64,000 nt of DNA from Agromyces protaetiae. Lineage in GTDB: Bacteria; Actinomycetota; Actinomycetes; Actinomycetales; Microbacteriaceae. This document shows, in pieces, positions 1 to 10,131 of the stretch. The stretch spans positions 3,596,001-3,660,000 of the forward strand of contig NZ_CP035491.1 of the NCBI RefSeq assembly GCF_004135405.1, given 5' to 3'. The notes beneath the pieces were generated by a model, which saw only the letters and a program-made list of their open reading frames with translations, had not been told where the DNA came from and made no database searches. A program made the position numbers and the translations under genes. How positions within the stretch are numbered: position 1 is the stretch's first letter; each line of letters opens with the position of its first letter.

Positions 1-566
1 AGGAGCGCGTCGGGAGCCCTGAGGAGCAGCGCCGCAAGCGCGAACCGGCTCCGCTGGCCGCCCGACACCTCGCCGATCAGGCGGCCGAGACCGATCGACG
101 CGAGTCCGAGCCCGTCGAGGACCTCGTCGCGGCGCGCATCGACCGACCAGACGTCGGCTCGCTCGGCCGCGTCGAGCGCCCGCGCATACCGTTCCGCCGC
201 GGCCGCCGCGTCGGTCGAGGCGGCGAGCCCCTCCGCCGCGGCGTCGAGCTCGCGCTCGATCGCCCGCACCTCGGCGAGCGCGTCCTCGACGATGTCGCCG
301 ACGCGATCGGTCGGCGCGAACGGCACCTCCTGGAGCAGGAGGCCGACGCGCGACGGGCGCGTGAGACGACCGGATGCCTCGGGCTGCGCGCCGCCCGCGA
401 GCAGGCGCAGGAGCGTCGACTTGCCGACGCCGTTCTCGCCGATGAGTCCGAGGCGCTCGCCGGGCGAGACGGCGAACGAGAGGTCGGCGAACACACGTCG
501 TTCGCCGTAGGCGACCGACAGTCCGTCGGCACGGAGATGGTCTGAGAGATGGAATTGCACCGGCAT
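1..566 (-). CDS. ABC-F family ATPase, N-terminal part (runs off the window)
   Basis: Only the first ~188 residues are in the window; the C-terminal half lies beyond base 1. The Walker A motif GENGVGKST is at about residues 43-51 and the ABC signature VSGGQ at about 167-171. There is no membrane segment before or between them, which fits a soluble ABC-F protein (ribosome-associated ATPases of the EttA/antibiotic-protection type) rather than a transporter. The ATG at 566 is preceded by an AAAGGG-like ribosome-binding site. ABC-F proteins normally carry two ATPase domains joined by a linker, so the missing part should hold the second. Whether this one protects ribosomes from antibiotics or regulates translation cannot be told from the fragment. 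Confidence 0.85.
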   Translation of the reverse strand, partial: MPVQFHLSDHLRADGLSVAYGERRVFADLSFAVSPGERLGLIGENGVGKSTLLRLLAGGAQPEASGRLTRPSRVGLLLQEVPFAPTDRVGDIVEDALAEVRAIERELDAAAEGLAASTDAAAAAERYARALDAAERADVWSVDARRDEVLDGLGLASIGLGRLIGEVSGGQRSRFALAALLLRAPDAL

Positions 567-808
567 GGGCGACCGCCCTTTCGCGATTCCCCGTCGAGCA
601 GGGTCGGATGATTCCCGCCGGGCATCTGCCGTACGCGAAGGTGCGAGCACGCGAGATCGAACGCGAACTGCGCGACCTCGGAACGGGCACACCACGGGTC
701 AACGGCGCCTCAGGCGCGGGACGTGGGTGTGCTCACTTCTTCATAGCGGGCACGAGGCTAGCACGGGACATCCGCGTGATCCAACCTTGCGGCATCGTCC
801 AGCCCGGG

Positions 809-882
809 TTTGTCGGACATTCGCAGGTTTGTCGGACGATTCGGCGCGAATTCGTCCGACAATCGGCCGGATGTCCGACAAA
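809..882. repeat. 74-bp palindromic element, copy 1 (TGTCGGAC family)
   Basis: The ends are TTTGTCGGACA and its exact complement TGTCCGACAAA. Inside lies a second nested pair, TGTCGGAC and GTCCGACA, so four copies of the same 8-base word are arranged symmetrically about the centre. A second copy of exactly the same length lies at 24606-24679, also in a spacer. It could fold as a long stem or bind a dimeric protein. No function is known to me. Confidence 0.85.
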
Positions 883-892
883 CACCTCGACC

Positions 893-942
893 GAACGCGC
901 ACGCGCGAGCGCGAACGCGCACGCGCACGCGCACGCGCGAGC
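893..942. repeat. Alternating CG/CA simple repeat
   Basis: About 50 bases consist of tandem ACGCGC and GCGCGA units, nearly all alternating purine-pyrimidine. Such tracts can adopt Z-DNA and are prone to slippage. It lies in the spacer between mqo and the ABC-F gene. Confidence 0.6.
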
Positions 943-978
943 ATGAGCGCATGCAGACGCGGTGGGCGCGCGGACCGC

Positions 979-2457
979 CTACGCCTGGAGCTGCAGCGCC
1001 TTCGCCGTGCGCGCGAGCGATGCGGCGGCGACCTCGGGGTCGCCGTTGAGCGTCGTCCCGTACGACGGGATCATCTCGCGGATCTTCGGCGCCCAGCCGT
1101 CGATGCGGTCGGGGAAGCAGCGCTTGAGCACGTCGAGCATGATGGGCGCGGCCGTCGATGCACCCGGCGACGCGCCGAGGAGACCCGCGATCGAGCCGTC
1201 GGCGCCCGTGATGACCTCGGTGCCGAACTGCAGCACGCCGCCCTTGCCGTCTTCGTGCTTCATGACCTGCACGCGCTGACCGGCGGTGATGAGCTCCCAG
1301 TCTTCGGACTTCGCGGTCGGCATGAACTCGCGCAGCGCCCGCATCTTCTTCTCGCGGCCCGCGAGGAGTTCACCCACGAGGTACTTCACGAGGTCGAAGT
1401 TCTTGAACGCGACGCCGAGCATCGTGCCGATGTTGTGCAGACGGATCGAGAACGGCAGGTCGAACCACGTGCTCGACTTCAGGAACTTGGGCGTGAAGCC
1501 CGCGTACGGGCCGAAGAGCAGCGCTGTCTCGCCGTCGACGACGCGCGTGTCGAGGTGCGGCACCGACATCGGCGGCGCGCCGACGGCGGCCTTTCCGTAG
1601 ACCTTGGCCTGGTGCTGGGCGACGATCTTGGGGTTCGTCGTGCGGAGGAACTGGCCCGAGATCGGGAACCCGCCGAAGCCCTTGATCTCGGGGATGCCCG
1701 AGTGCTGCAGCAGCGCGAGGGCGCCGCCGCCCGCGCCGACGAACACGAAGCGCGCGCGCACCGAGTCGGGGGTGTTGCCCACGAGTCGGCGGAGCTTCAG
1801 GTTCCAGACACCGTCTTTGCGGCGCTTCAGCCACGTGACCTGCGTGTCGGTGTTCACCTGCGCGCCGCGCTTCTCGAGGTCGGCGAACAGGGAGCGCGTG
1901 AGGGCGCCGAAGTCGACGTCGGTGCCCGACTCGATGCGGGTCGCCGCGACCTTCTGCTTGGGGTTGCGCCTCTTCGCGAGGAGCGGAGTCCACTGCGCGA
2001 TGCGCTCGAGGTCTTCGGTGTACTCCATGCCGGGGAAGAGCGGCTGGTCTTTCAGCGCCGCGACGCGCTTACGCAGGTACTCGATGTTCTTCTGACCGCG
2101 CACGAACGTCATGTGCGGGGCCGTGTTGATGAAGTTCGTCGGCTCGGGCAGATCGCCCTGCTCCACGAGGTACGCCCAGTACTGGCGGCTGATCTGGAAC
2201 TGCTCGTTGATCGAGATCGCCTTCGAGGCATCGACCGTGCCGTCTTTGGCCTCGGGCATGTAGTTGAGCTCGCACAGGGCCGCGTGGCCGGTGCCCGCGT
2301 TGTTCCACGCGTTGGAGGATTCCTGCGCCACTTCGCCGAGTCGCTCGTAGACCCGGATGCTCCAGTCGGGCTGGAGCCGGGAGATCAGGGAGCCGAGCGT
2401 GGCGCTCATGATGCCCCCGCCGATGAGCACGACGTCGACGGTTTCCTCAGAATGCAC
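979..2457 (-). CDS. mqo: Malate:quinone oxidoreductase
   Basis: This is a 492-residue, FAD-dependent membrane-associated enzyme that oxidises malate to oxaloacetate and passes electrons to the quinone pool, replacing or supplementing malate dehydrogenase in the TCA cycle. The dinucleotide-binding motif IGGGIMSATLG is at residues 12-22, followed by the family stretch around ESSNAWNNAGTGH. The length matches the family (about 490-500). I chose the GTG at 2457 because the protein then begins directly at the FAD-binding strand; the open frame extends much further upstream, but that extension is antisense-type sequence overlapping the next gene. It appears to be a single-gene unit with 104 bp before the upstream kinase gene's stop. 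Confidence 0.95.
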   Translation of the reverse strand: MHSEETVDVVLIGGGIMSATLGSLISRLQPDWSIRVYERLGEVAQESSNAWNNAGTGHAALCELNYMPEAKDGTVDASKAISINEQFQISRQYWAYLVEQGDLPEPTNFINTAPHMTFVRGQKNIEYLRKRVAALKDQPLFPGMEYTEDLERIAQWTPLLAKRRNPKQKVAATRIESGTDVDFGALTRSLFADLEKRGAQVNTDTQVTWLKRRKDGVWNLKLRRLVGNTPDSVRARFVFVGAGGGALALLQHSGIPEIKGFGGFPISGQFLRTTNPKIVAQHQAKVYGKAAVGAPPMSVPHLDTRVVDGETALLFGPYAGFTPKFLKSSTWFDLPFSIRLHNIGTMLGVAFKNFDLVKYLVGELLAGREKKMRALREFMPTAKSEDWELITAGQRVQVMKHEDGKGGVLQFGTEVITGADGSIAGLLGASPGASTAAPIMLDVLKRCFPDRIDGWAPKIREMIPSYGTTLNGDPEVAAASLARTAKALQLQA

Positions 2458-2561
2458 GCTTTCCAGTCTAAGACGACGGAAGGGGTGCCCTTGACCGCGG
2501 GCGGGTTCTGCGCTAGCTGCGCGCCGCCTCCCTCGGCCCTGACCCGGAGGAGGCGACGCGC

Positions 2562-3602
2562 TCAAGGGATCGCGACGAGGGCGGACGTCTCGCTGCGAGA
2601 CCCCGGCCACCCCGACCGGGCGCGCGCCAGCTCGGGCGCCCCCGCGCCCGCGTGCTGGAGCGCGAGCAGCGCCGCACCCACGATCGGCGGACCCTCGAAG
2701 ATCTCGATCCGCGCGTGGGGCGCCGACGGGCTCAGTCCCGCCGCGATCCCGTCCAAGAGGCGCGCGTCGCGCGCACTCACGATTCCCCCGCCGAGCACGA
2801 CCGGAACGGGCCGATCGAGCAGGTCGAGCCGAGTGAGGCACGCGCGCGCGAACGCCGCGATCTCGTCGGCCTGACGATCCACGAGCGCCGCCGCGACCGC
2901 GTCGCCGTCGCGCGCGCACTCGAACACGAGCGGCGCGAGCACGGCGAGCTCGCTGCCCGCGCGCCGCCCGAAGTGCAGGTCTTCGATGATCTCGATGAGC
3001 GAGGCGGCGCCGAGCCGCTCGACGATCGCCGCCGTCAGCGCCGTCTGCACGCCGCGCCCGTCGATGTCGCGGGCGGCGTGCCACAGCGCCTGCTCGCCGA
3101 GCCCGCTGCCGCCGCCCCAGTCGCCCGAGATGCCGCCGAGCGACGGGAATCGCACATCGGATCCGTCGGCCCGCACGCCCACGGCGTTCATGCCCGTGCC
3201 GCACACGACGACCACCGCGTCGGGCTCGTCGGTTCCGGCGCGCAGCAGCGCGTACAGGTCGTTCGCGAGCACCGTCGACTCGTTGGCCCACGACAGACCA
3301 CGGATCGCCGCCCGGTAGTCGTCGATCTCGATCGGCAGGTCGAGACCCGAGAGATAGAGGTCGGTCTGCACGACGGGTCGGCCGCCGGCGACGGCGCGGA
3401 CGAGCGCGTCGACGGTGCGAACGGATGCCTCGAGCCCCTCGAAGTGCGGACTCGAACCCTCTCCTCGCTCGCGCCCGACGATCTCGCCGTCGAGGCTCAG
3501 TGCCACCACGTCGGTCTTCGACCCGCCGCCGTCGACGCCGACGACGACCGCGTCGGCCGGCCACGAGGCATCCGGTCTCGTTCGCAACTGCGCCCCGCTC
3601 AT
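2562..3602 (-). CDS. BadF/BcrA-family sugar kinase (N-acetylglucosamine/glucosamine kinase type)
   Basis: A 346-residue actin-fold ATPase of the BadF/BadG/BcrA/BcrD family, which in this gene context usually phosphorylates amino sugars or glucose. Phosphate-1 motif DGGGSKTD is at residues 24-31, a second phosphate motif CGTGMN at 134-139, and GISGDWGGGSGLG at 157-169 is the typical adenosine-side loop. Its ATG overlaps the stop of the upstream GH4 gene (ATGA at 3599-3602), so the two are translationally coupled. That pairing suggests it acts on the sugar released by the glycosidase. The exact substrate (GlcNAc, GlcN or glucose) is not determined. Confidence 0.85.
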   Translation of the reverse strand: MSGAQLRTRPDASWPADAVVVGVDGGGSKTDVVALSLDGEIVGRERGEGSSPHFEGLEASVRTVDALVRAVAGGRPVVQTDLYLSGLDLPIEIDDYRAAIRGLSWANESTVLANDLYALLRAGTDEPDAVVVVCGTGMNAVGVRADGSDVRFPSLGGISGDWGGGSGLGEQALWHAARDIDGRGVQTALTAAIVERLGAASLIEIIEDLHFGRRAGSELAVLAPLVFECARDGDAVAAALVDRQADEIAAFARACLTRLDLLDRPVPVVLGGGIVSARDARLLDGIAAGLSPSAPHARIEIFEGPPIVGAALLALQHAGAGAPELARARSGWPGSRSETSALVAIP

Positions 3603-4867
3603 GCCGCCCACTCCAGGAAGCGCGCGTTCTCGGCGAGCAGGAGGTCGGTGAGTCGCTCGGCCCGGTCGTGGTCGCGCACGAGAGGATGCGCGCGCATCGC
3701 CCGCAGCACGCGCCCGCGACCGCCGTGCACGGCCGCGTCGAGTGCGAGCCGCTCGTAGCCCGCCACCGACGAGATGAGCCCCGTGAAGTCGTCGGGGAGC
3801 GCCGCGACGGACTCGGCGACGAACCGGCCCTCGCGGTAGCGCGCGGGGACCTCGATGACGTGGTCGTCGGGGAGGAACGGCAGCACGCCGTCGTTGCGGA
3901 GGTTCACGACACGCGGAACCGCACGCTCGGCCTCGCCGCCGTGGATCGCCGCGAGGAGTTCGATCGCCGCCTCGGAGTAGAACGCGCCGCCGCGCCCCTC
4001 GAGCGCCGCGGGCTTCTCGACCTGCGACTCGTCGGCGTACAGGGCGAGAAGTTCCCGTTCGATCGCCCGCACCGCCTCGGCGCGCGTCGGCTCGGTGCGC
4101 TGCTCGCGCAGCACCTCGTCGTGCGCGTAGAAGTAGCGCAGGTAGTACGACGGCAGGGCGCCGAGCCCCGAGACGAGCTCGGGCGCGAGGTGGACATCGC
4201 CCGCGAGCTCCCCGAGGCGGCCCTCGATGAGCCCCGGGAGTTCGTCGCGCCCCGCGACCGTCACGCTCCGCTCCCACGTCAGGTGGTTGAGGCCGACGTG
4301 CCCGAGCTGCACCTGGTCGGGCGCGACATCCAGGATCCGCGCGAACCGGCGCTGGAAGCCGATCGCGACGTTGCACAGCCCGACCGCGCGGTGCCCCTCT
4401 TGCAGCAGTGCGCGCGTCACGATGCCGACCGGATTCGTGAAGTCGACGATCCACGCGTCGGGCTTCGCGTGCCGACGCACGGCCTCTGCGATCCGCAACA
4501 CGACCGGCACGGTCCGGAGCGCCTTCGCGAACCCGCCGGGGCCGGTCGTCTCCTGGCCGATGCAGTCGGCTTCGTGCGGCCAGGTCTCGTCGGCGTGCCG
4601 GGCGTCTTGGCCGCCGACCCGCAACTGCACGAGCACGGCGTCGGCGTCGGTCACGCCCGCGACGAGCTCGGTCGTCGTCGTGAGCCGCGCGGGGTGCCCG
4701 GCATGGGCCAGCATCCGCTGCGAGATCCCGCCGACCAACGCCAAGCGCTCCTCATCGGGGTCGACGAGCACGACCTCCTCGAGCGGCAGGACGTCGCGCA
4801 GCCGCGCGAAGCCGTCGATGAGCTCGGGAGTGTAGGTCGAGCCGCCGCCGACGATGGCGAGTTTCAT
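3599..4867 (-). CDS. 6-phospho-beta-glucosidase-type glycosidase, GH4 family
   Basis: A 422-residue member of glycoside hydrolase family 4, NAD+- and metal-dependent enzymes that cleave glycosides by an oxidation-elimination route. The Rossmann motif AIVGGGSTYTPEL is at residues 4-16, GQETTGPGGF at 104-113, FTNPVG at 143-148, the metal-ligand cysteine is in CNVAIG at 165, and a histidine in GLNHLTW at 195. The sequence is closest in pattern to phospho-beta-glucosidases. No phosphotransferase system is visible nearby, but an ABC importer and a kinase are, so an unphosphorylated or later-phosphorylated disaccharide substrate is possible. The ATG at 4867 fits the family N-terminus exactly. It is coupled to the downstream kinase gene. 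Confidence 0.9.
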   Translation of the reverse strand: MKLAIVGGGSTYTPELIDGFARLRDVLPLEEVVLVDPDEERLALVGGISQRMLAHAGHPARLTTTTELVAGVTDADAVLVQLRVGGQDARHADETWPHEADCIGQETTGPGGFAKALRTVPVVLRIAEAVRRHAKPDAWIVDFTNPVGIVTRALLQEGHRAVGLCNVAIGFQRRFARILDVAPDQVQLGHVGLNHLTWERSVTVAGRDELPGLIEGRLGELAGDVHLAPELVSGLGALPSYYLRYFYAHDEVLREQRTEPTRAEAVRAIERELLALYADESQVEKPAALEGRGGAFYSEAAIELLAAIHGGEAERAVPRVVNLRNDGVLPFLPDDHVIEVPARYREGRFVAESVAALPDDFTGLISSVAGYERLALDAAVHGGRGRVLRAMRAHPLVRDHDRAERLTDLLLAENARFLEWAA

Positions 4868-4903
4868 GGTGCTGTTCCTTACGTTCGGTGCCGTGCGGTG
4901 GAG

Positions 4904-4968
4904 CAGGTCGTGCAGGGAAGGTCGTGCAGGGAGTGCAGGTCGTGCGGGGAGTGCAGGTCGTGCGGGCA
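4904..4968. repeat. Short tandem repeat, 18-base unit
   Basis: Imperfect tandem copies of a unit like GGTCGTGCAGGGAGTGCA lie in the leader between the ROK regulator's stop and the GH4 start. They are probably a product of slippage. Deletion or addition of units would change the leader length of the GH4-kinase transcript. Confidence 0.55.
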
Positions 4969-5033
4969 CGCTTCGACATCGGATGCCTCGTCGGCACTCG
5001 TGCGATCGCGCAGGATGGAGCGTGGCGCGCGGG

Positions 5034-6191
5034 TCAGGCGGCCGTCGTGATGTCGGCCTCGAGGAGATCTCGGATGCGATCGACGAGCAGTCGGCGCGCC
5101 CCGAGCAGCACGGGTTGATCGCCCGTGCCCGACACGCGGACCGCGAGCGTCGGATGCGCCGACCGGTCGATGCGCTCCGCGACGCGGGCCGCGAGTGCTT
5201 CGCCGCCCGCGAGCGACGTCGGCCCGGCCAGCACGACGAGGGCCGGGTCGACGACCGCGACCACCGGCCCGATCGTGATCGCCACCCGTTCGGCGATCGC
5301 GTCGAGGGCCGCCTCGTCGCCCGCGAGCCTCGGCAGCACGTCGGCGAGGCCTTCGCCGTCGCGCGCCCCGAGCAGGTCGGCGACCACGGGGCCGCCGAGC
5401 AGATCGGTGAAGTCGCGCGCCTCGGGCACGAGCCGGATGGCGCTCCGGGATGCCTCGAGGTAGCCGATCTCGCCCGCGCCGCCCGAGGCGCCGCGGTGCA
5501 CGACGCCGTCGAAGTCGAGGGCGACGCCGAGACCGTCGCCGATCCAGAATTCGGCGAAGCTCGAGACATCCGCCGCGATGCCGACCGCCCGCTCGGCGAT
5601 CGCCGCGAGGTTGACGTCGTTCTCGAGGACGACCTGCAGTCCGAGCGCCTCCTCGATGCGCCCGCGGGCGCCCGTCGCAGGCCACCCCGGCAGCGTGTCG
5701 GTGAGCGAGAGCGCGTCGCGTTCGGCGAAGACCGCCGCCTGCACGCCCACGACGACGTGGCTGACGTTCGCCGGGTCGACGCCCGCAGCCTCGCTCGCGG
5801 CGCGGACCGCGCGACGGACGTCGTCTTCGGGCGTGCGGCCCGACGGCTCGTGCGGCACCGCGACGATCGGGTGCTCGGCGTCGGCCGCATCGACGACGAC
5901 CGCATGACTGCCGTCGGCCAGGATGCTGACGGCGACGCCCACGATTCGATCTGTGCGAACGCCGTAGCTCACGGCGTTCGGGCCACGGCCGCCCGACACC
6001 TCGCCCACCGCGTGGATGAGGTCGACGCGTTCGAGACGCGAGATCATCTGCGCCGCGGTCGGCTTGGACATGCCCGACAGTTCGCCGAGCTGCGTGCGCG
6101 TGAGCGGACCGTGCTCGAGCAGGAGCCGGAAGGCCGTGCGGTCGTTGTGGGTACGCAGCCACGTGGGGGTACCGGGGTCGATCTGGCTCAC
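5034..6191 (-). CDS. ROK-family transcriptional regulator
   Basis: A 385-residue protein with an N-terminal winged helix-turn-helix (about residues 10-70, including LTRTQLGELSGMSKPTAAQM) and a C-terminal ROK sugar-sensing domain (LENDVNLAAIAE, GDGLGVALDFDG, GASGGAGEIGYLE). The cysteine-rich zinc motif of classical ROK sugar kinases is absent, which suggests a repressor without kinase activity. It lies between the glycosidase-kinase pair and the family-5 ABC importer, all on the same strand, and is the obvious candidate to control both. A GAGGAG ribosome-binding site precedes the ATG at 6191. A likely operator lies at 6231-6245. Confidence 0.9.
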   Translation of the reverse strand: MSQIDPGTPTWLRTHNDRTAFRLLLEHGPLTRTQLGELSGMSKPTAAQMISRLERVDLIHAVGEVSGGRGPNAVSYGVRTDRIVGVAVSILADGSHAVVVDAADAEHPIVAVPHEPSGRTPEDDVRRAVRAASEAAGVDPANVSHVVVGVQAAVFAERDALSLTDTLPGWPATGARGRIEEALGLQVVLENDVNLAAIAERAVGIAADVSSFAEFWIGDGLGVALDFDGVVHRGASGGAGEIGYLEASRSAIRLVPEARDFTDLLGGPVVADLLGARDGEGLADVLPRLAGDEAALDAIAERVAITIGPVVAVVDPALVVLAGPTSLAGGEALAARVAERIDRSAHPTLAVRVSGTGDQPVLLGARRLLVDRIRDLLEADITTAA

Positions 6192-6230
6192 TGCTCTCCT
6201 CTCCCGCTCGGGTCTTCCGTCACTCTATCT

Positions 6231-6245
6231 GAAAAGAATGTTTCC
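6231..6245. promoter_or_regulatory. Candidate ROK-regulator operator
   Basis: GAAAAGAATGTTTCC, an AT-rich imperfect palindrome in otherwise GC-rich DNA, lies 40 bp upstream of the ROK gene. Its core AAAGAATGTTT matches AAACAACGTTT upstream of the ABC binding-protein gene at about 11923-11933 (9 of 11). Shared sites upstream of the regulator and its probable target suggest an operator. This is inference. Confidence 0.4.
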
Positions 6246-6298
6246 TGAACTGAGGCGCGCGTCCCCGATTCGAGGTTCGGGCAGCCGCGGCCCGCCGC

Positions 6299-7146
6299 TC
6301 ACGCCTCGCTGCGCACCTCGTCGCGGAGCTGCCCGAGCCGGTCGGGGTCGGCCGCGGCATCGAGCAGACGCTTCGTGTAGGCGTGCTGCGGGTTCAGGAT
6401 GACCTCGTCGGACGCTCCCCGCTCGACGACCTCGCCGCGGTAGAGCACGAGGATCTCGTCGGAGAAGTGGCGCGCCGTCGCGAGGTCGTGCGTGATGTAC
6501 AGCACGCCGAGCTGCTCCTCCCGCTGGAGTTCGGCCAGTAGGTTGAGCACCCCCAGACGGATCGACACGTCGAGCATCGACACGGGCTCGTCGGCGATGA
6601 TGAACCGCGCGCCCGGCGCGAGCGCCCGCGCGATCGCGACGCGCTGGCGCTGACCGCCCGACAGCTCGTGCGGACGCCGCTCGGCGAACCGTTCGGCCGG
6701 CGAGAGCCGCACGCGCTCGAGGAGCTGCAGCACACGGGCCCGCACCTCGTCGTTCGAGAGCTCGGGGTGGTGGATGCGGATCGGCCGCTCGATGTGGTGC
6801 CCGATCGTGTGGAACGGGTTGAGCGATGCGAACGGGTCTTGGAAGACCATCTGCACGTCACCGCGGTAGGCCGCGAGCGACTTCCCGCGCCGCCCCGTCG
6901 GCTTGCCGTCGAGCAGGATCTCGCCGCGTGTGGGGGTCTCGAGCTTCAGGAGCATCTTCGCAATCGTCGACTTGCCGCTGCCGCTCTCGCCCACGAGGGC
7001 GATCGTCTTGCCCGGCTCGAGCGTGAACGAGACGCCCTTGACCGCGTGCAGGGTCGAGAATCTGAGGCCGGCGCGCAGTCGGTAGTCTTTCTCGACCTCG
7101 CGCACCTCGAGGGTGCCCGTGCGGCTCGCGGATGCGTCGTGCTCGC

Positions 7147-7150
<4 letters not shown>
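6299..7150 (-). CDS. Oligopeptide/oligosaccharide ABC transporter ATP-binding protein (OppF/DppF type)
   Basis: A 283-residue ATPase with Walker A GESGSGKST at residues 54-62, signature LSGGQRQR at 163-170 and Walker B region IADEPVSMLD at 184-193. The C-terminal YTKRLLDAA region is typical of the family-5 (Opp/Dpp) transporters. It is the last gene of the transporter operon, and its ATG overlaps the stop of the upstream ATPase gene (ATGA at 7147-7150). It forms the nucleotide-binding heterodimer with that protein. Given the glycosidase, sugar kinase and ROK regulator downstream, the operon may import an oligosaccharide rather than a peptide. Confidence 0.9.
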
Positions 7151-8036
<886 letters not shown>

Positions 8037-8040
<4 letters not shown>

Positions 8041-9091
8041 GCTGCGCTCCCTTCGGCGCCCGCGATGCCGCGGCCCGCGCTTCGCGCCTTGCGCACGCTG
8101 CGCGCGTTCTGGGGGCGAGGCGCAGCTTGGGGTTGATGATCTCGTCGATCGAGAAGTTGATGAGGGACAGGCCCGCACCGAGGAGCGCGATCATGAGCCC
8201 CGGCGGCACGTACCACCACCACGCCTTCTGGCCGAGCGCCTGACCGCTCTGCGCGTCGTTCAGGATCGTGCCCCACGTGATCGAGTCGGTCGGTCCGAGG
8301 CCGAGGTAGGAGAGGCCGGCCTCGCCGAGCACCGCGAAGATGATCGCGAAGAGGAACTGTGCGGCGAGGAGCGGGAGGAGGTTCGGGAGGATCTCCACCG
8401 CGATGACGCGACCGGTCTTCTCGCCCGCGACGCGGGATGCGGCGACGTAGTCGCGGGTGCGGAGCGATCTGGACTGCGCCCGCAGGACGACCGCCGAGCC
8501 GGCCCATCCGGTGATGCCGAGCACGAGGGCGACGAGCCACCACTCGCGGGAGTCGACGTAGTTGGCGATGACCATCGCGAGCGGGAGGCCGGGGATCACG
8601 AGCATGACGTTCGTGAAGAGCGAGAGGATCTCGTCGGTCCAACCGCCCGCGTAGCCCGCAACGATGCCGAAGACGATCGAGAGCACGAGGGCGATGAGGC
8701 CTGCTGTGAAGCCCACTTGCAGGGAGCCGGCCGTGCCGTGCGCGAGTTGCGCGAAGACGTCGTACCCGAGCTTGGTGGTGCCGAACCAGTGGTCGGCACC
8801 GGGAGGCGCGAGGACGGGGTTGTCGCTGTCTCGCGGGTCTTGCGAGAACAGCGGCGCGACGATGCCGAAGAGCACGATGGCGACGACGAGGCCGAGGCCG
8901 GTTCCGAGCTTGGCCGACATCCGAGGAAGGAACTGGCGGATGCCGCGGGGTGCGGGCCGTGCTGTGGTTTCGGCCTGGGCGACGGCGGCGGCGCTCACGT
9001 ATCCCGTGGGCACCCCCGAGGCGTCGACCTCGGCGACGGGGTCGTGCGAGGCATCCGTCGATGCGCCGTCGACGGCGAGACGTTCAGACAT
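8037..9091 (-). CDS. ABC transporter permease (OppC/DppC type), interrupted by a one-base loss
   Basis: An inner-membrane permease of about 351 residues with an N-terminal cytoplasmic extension of about 70 residues, a first membrane helix near residue 75, and the family loop (VAASRVAGEKTGRVIAVEILPN). As printed, the frame runs past INPKLRLAP without a stop through the next gene and eventually joins the OppF frame, which is not biologically sensible. Adding one base to the G-run at 8111-8115 (C-run on the coding strand) gives a C-terminus ending in GAEGSAA with a TGA that overlaps the OppD-type ATG. I therefore read it as an intact gene with a sequencing or assembly error. It overlaps the upstream permease gene by 8 bp. 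Confidence 0.85.
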
Positions 9092-10079
9092 TGTGACGAG
9101 CCCTCGGGTCGATGAATCCGTAGACGAGATCCATGAGGAAGTTGGCGGCGAGCACCGTCAGCGTGATCACGAGGAAGATGCCCTGCATGAGCGCGAAGTC
9201 GTTGTTCGTGACCGCCTGGAACATGAGCTTTCCGATGCCGGGATAGCTGAAGACGCGCTCCATGACGATCGAGCCCGCGACGACGAATCCCAGGGTGATG
9301 GAGAATCCGGCGATCGAGGGGATCGCGGCGTTGCGCGACGCATAGGTGGTGAGGATGCGCCGGGGGCGGAGGCCCTTGGCTTCCGCGGTCACGATGTAGT
9401 CCTCGCTGAGGGTCGAGACCATCATGTTCCGCATGCCGAGGAGCCATCCGCCCACCGAGCTCAGCACGATCGTGAGGGCCGGGAGGATGCCGTGATAGAT
9501 CGCGTCCCCGAAGAACGTCCAGCTCCACTCGGGTCCGCCGGGGAAAGCGAACACGTCGTAGCCGCCCACGATCGGGAACCATTGCAGCGCGACCGAGAAG
9601 GTCGCGACGAGGATGAGCGCGAGCCAGAAGTAGGGGATGGACTGCAGGACCGTCGTCGAGGGCACGAGGTGGTCGACCCACGTGCCTCGACGCCAGCCCG
9701 CCACGGCGCCGATGCCGACGCCGAGGATGAAGGAGATCACCGTCGCGAGCCCGACGAGGACGATCGTCCACGGCAGCGCGCCCGCGATGAGTTCGGTGAC
9801 CGGGGCCGGATAGTTCGTCACGGAGATCCCGAGATCTCCGTGGAGCATCCGGCCCCAGTACTCGATGTACTGATTCCAGACGGGCTCGTCGTCGCCGGAG
9901 CCCAGCATGAGGTGGATGTTCCGGACCATGGTCGGAGTGACCTCGCCGCGTTGCTGCATCTTCGCGATGAAGATATCGGCGGGGTTTCCGGGCATGAGCC
10001 TGGGGAGGAGGAAGTTGAGCGAGATGGCCGCCCACAGGGTCACGAGATAGAACGCGATCCGTCGTGCGTAGAACTTCAT
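9084..10079 (-). CDS. ABC transporter permease (OppB/DppB type)
   Basis: A 331-residue integral membrane protein with about six predicted helices. It opens with the typical OppB N-terminus (YARRIAFYLVTLWAAISLNF, first helix at residues 8-25) and carries the conserved cytoplasmic loop VTAEAKGLRPRRILTTYASRN that docks to the ATPase. It forms the heterodimeric pore with the OppC-type permease, which it overlaps by 8 bp. It follows the binding-protein gene by about 50 bp. The operon order is binding protein, B, C, D, F. Confidence 0.92.
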   Translation of the reverse strand: MKFYARRIAFYLVTLWAAISLNFLLPRLMPGNPADIFIAKMQQRGEVTPTMVRNIHLMLGSGDDEPVWNQYIEYWGRMLHGDLGISVTNYPAPVTELIAGALPWTIVLVGLATVISFILGVGIGAVAGWRRGTWVDHLVPSTTVLQSIPYFWLALILVATFSVALQWFPIVGGYDVFAFPGGPEWSWTFFGDAIYHGILPALTIVLSSVGGWLLGMRNMMVSTLSEDYIVTAEAKGLRPRRILTTYASRNAAIPSIAGFSITLGFVVAGSIVMERVFSYPGIGKLMFQAVTNNDFALMQGIFLVITLTVLAANFLMDLVYGFIDPRARHNV

Positions 10080-10131
10080 GGTGCTGCTCGATTTCCTCTT
10101 CGAACTCGGCTGGGCTCCGGCGACGCCGGTG

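Larger units (their letters stand above)
567..978. other. Gene-free spacer with a palindromic repeat and a CG/CA run
   Basis: I see no convincing gene here. The spacer separates the start of the ABC-F gene from the end of mqo. It holds the 74-bp palindromic element at 809-882 and, at about 893-942, a run of alternating GCGCAC/GCGCGA units. The remainder is ordinary GC-rich sequence without a clear terminator. Confidence 0.6.

Noticed and set aside
565..2874. A 769-codon open frame on the plus strand across mqo
   Set aside because: It is a frame antisense to mqo, Arg/Glu/Asp-rich and without motifs, as expected from high-GC codon bias on the opposite strand. Similar long antisense frames at 21727-24729, 44499-47108 and 60552-63413 were rejected for the same reason.
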